DNA of 64,000 nt from Coenobita brevimanus (lineage: Eukaryota; Arthropoda; Malacostraca; Decapoda; Coenobitidae). A program made the position numbers and the translations under genes. The stretch lies in assembly GCA_032717465.1 (NCBI GenBank), contig CM064657.1:25485319-25549318 (forward strand), read 5' to 3'. The notes beneath the pieces were generated by a model. The model saw only the letters and a program-made list of their open reading frames with translations. It did not search any database and was not told the origin of the DNA. Shown piece by piece: positions 62,489-64,000 of this stretch. The first letter of the stretch is position 1; each line of letters opens with the position of its first letter.

Positions 62489-64000
62489 TAGAACCATGTC
62501 ATGACAAGTATATAAACAAGATGATAAAGTTGATGTACTCAAATGTGGATGGAATGGTATCTAAATTACTAGAGATGAATGATTATGTCAGAGAAAATGA
62601 ACCACAAATAATATGCCTAACTGAAACAAAATTAAAACCAAGGATATCAAATGACATACTAAACTTAGAGGAATACAATATATGGAGAAGAGACAGATAT
62701 TTAAAAAAGAGAGGAGGAATTATAATATTAACTAAGAAAAATCTAAAAGTCAAGGAAATAAAACTAGATATACCATCACAAGTAGAACTGATTGCAGTAG
62801 AGATCGACACATCTGAAGGTAAAGTAATTGTAGCCAATTTGTACATGCCACCCAGATCAAACACATGGGAAAGAGACTAATATGAGGACCTGGCAGAGAG
62901 TACAGTTCAGAGTGTAAGATCATTGCTACATAAAATGGAAGAGAAATCGGAAAGAATTATACTAACTGGGGACTTCAATACAAATATAAATTGGAATACT
63001 CTAGATATAAATAGCCAAGAAAGCTGTTGGGACCAAAAGCTCCTGGATCTCATACAAGAGTTTTTCATAACGCAACATATGAGGGAAACCACCAGAAAAA
63101 GAGGACTTGATGTACCTTCAGTGCTAGATCTAATATTTACAAGGCAAGAAAATGATATTGACAGTTTAATATATCACCCTCCGCTCGGCAAAAGCGATCA
63201 TGCAGTACTAAATTATAACTTCAGGATAGCGTATGACATAGTAAACAGCAATGATAGTTACAAAAAGAGCCTAAACTATAAAAAGGGAAATTATCAAGAC
63301 CTAAAGAAGTATTTCTTAGAAGTTGATTGGGAAAATGAGCTTAGAGGACAAGATTTAAATGCTGTGTATAAAAAATTTTGTGAATTTTATGAAATAGGAG
63401 TCCAGAAGTACATCCCACAGCACAAAGAAGCAGATAAGAAAATACAGAAATGGTTCAATACAGAATGTAAAAAATCAAAAGAAAGAAGAGATTTGTTGTG
63501 GAATAGATACAGAAGACACAATAGTGAAAGGGCGTATAATAATTACAAACAGGCAAGAAATGACTATACAAGAATAAGGAGGGAAGCCCAAAACAGTTTG
63601 AGGAGGATATAATAAATAAAAGTAGTGATCAACCAAAGCTGTTTTACAGCTATATCAGAAGCAAAACTAAAGTAAAAGATATAATACAATCCATTACGGA
63701 CGAGGGAATCACTTATACACAAGAGAAAGATATTCGTGAAGCACTAAATAAGAATTTCCAATTAGTTTTTACAGAAGAAAAAAATTTTGAGAGGGACTAT
63801 GTGGAACACGCATGTCCACACATACTACCAGATATACAAATAGCAGAAAAAGTAATACAGGAGGAGTTAAGTAGATTAGACAGAGGAAAAGCAAGTGGTC
63901 CTGATGAAATTTCATGTTGGGTATTACGAGAATGTGCAAAAGAGTTATGTAAACCATTATTTTTAATTTTCAAGAAATCCTTGAGTCAAGGTAAACTACC
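62449..64000 (+). pseudogene. ORF2 of LINE-E: endonuclease and start of RT, partial
   Basis: Opens without an ATG in the -1 frame relative to ORF1, overlapping its end by 40 bases. Endonuclease: LMYSNVDGM, CLTETKL, DRYLKKRGG, VANLYMPPRSN, TGDFNTNINWN, GKSDHAVLNY. An in-frame TAA falls at 62878-62880, and a frameshift near 63598 (NSLRR / FEEDIINKSS). RT begins RLDRGKASGPDEISCWVL (63880-63935) and leaves the window. Confidence 0.85.

Larger units (their letters stand above)
61484..64000 (+). mobile_element. LINE-E (relative of LINE-A/D), running off the window
   Basis: Plus-strand element with ORF1 (coiled-coil) and ORF2 (endonuclease-RT), beginning inside ORF1 immediately after the CA run. 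Organisation and motifs parallel LINE-A but the sequence is clearly different. It could be the parent family of the LINE-D fragments; the 3' end is outside the window, so this cannot be checked here. Confidence 0.88.

Overview
This window is animal nuclear DNA, almost certainly arthropod and most likely from a decapod crustacean. The evidence is one spliced exon of a tubulin polyglutamylase gene (TTLL1-like), abundant (CA/TG)n microsatellites, and CR1/L2/Jockey-like and RTE-like LINEs, tRNA-derived SINEs, Tigger, Tc1, mariner and piggyBac-like elements and a Gypsy LTR element layered inside each other. I see no bacterial genes, CRISPR array, rRNA or functional tRNA gene. Only the TTLL1 exon (39159-39312, + strand) looks like host coding sequence, so most of the window is probably its introns or intergenic DNA. 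The species call is inference from element content.

1-28411: a head-to-tail row of seven minus-strand copies of one LINE family (here LINE-A, copies A1-A7). Successive copies are joined at TG/CA runs. Each copy has a coiled-coil ORF1 and an endonuclease-reverse transcriptase ORF2, unless it is 5'-truncated. A2 and A4 are old and carry later insertions: repeat U1 in A2, and a Tigger element and a TTAA-flanked MITE in A4. A5, A6 and A7 are young; A5 and A7 each have one nonsense codon in ORF2, and A6 carries a Tc1-derived foldback. A tRNA-derived SINE sits at one CA junction.

28367-33160: a large inverted repeat (arms about 0.93-0.97 kb) ending in (TG)n and (CA)n and containing a Tigger-like element with long tandemly structured terminal repeats. 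A mariner derivative with two inverted copies of its transposase C-terminal end follows.

33785-41720: a plus-strand poly(A) LINE (LINE-C) with a SINE in it, two adjacent TTAA-flanked units (one built of tandem ~350-370 bp repeats, one holding a miniature RTE), the TTLL1 exon, a decayed reverse transcriptase and a minisatellite.

41775-61136: a second copy of U, an RTE element with an uninterrupted ~1000-codon ORF (B1), and an old LINE-A (A8) split by a 10.7 kb Gypsy-type LTR retrotransposon. The LTR element carries a second RTE (B2), a MITE and smaller LINE scraps. The right part of A8 carries two related Tigger-type MITEs and two RTE fragments.

61137-64000: a short tandem repeat, a (CA)n tract, and a plus-strand LINE (E) whose 5' end again follows directly on the CA run and which runs off the window.

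The most unusual features are the LINE-A chain through CA microsatellites (with a SINE that shares its 3' end), a T-run placed for -1 frameshifting between ORF1 and ORF2 of the young copies, and three independent foldback-like derivatives of DNA transposons.
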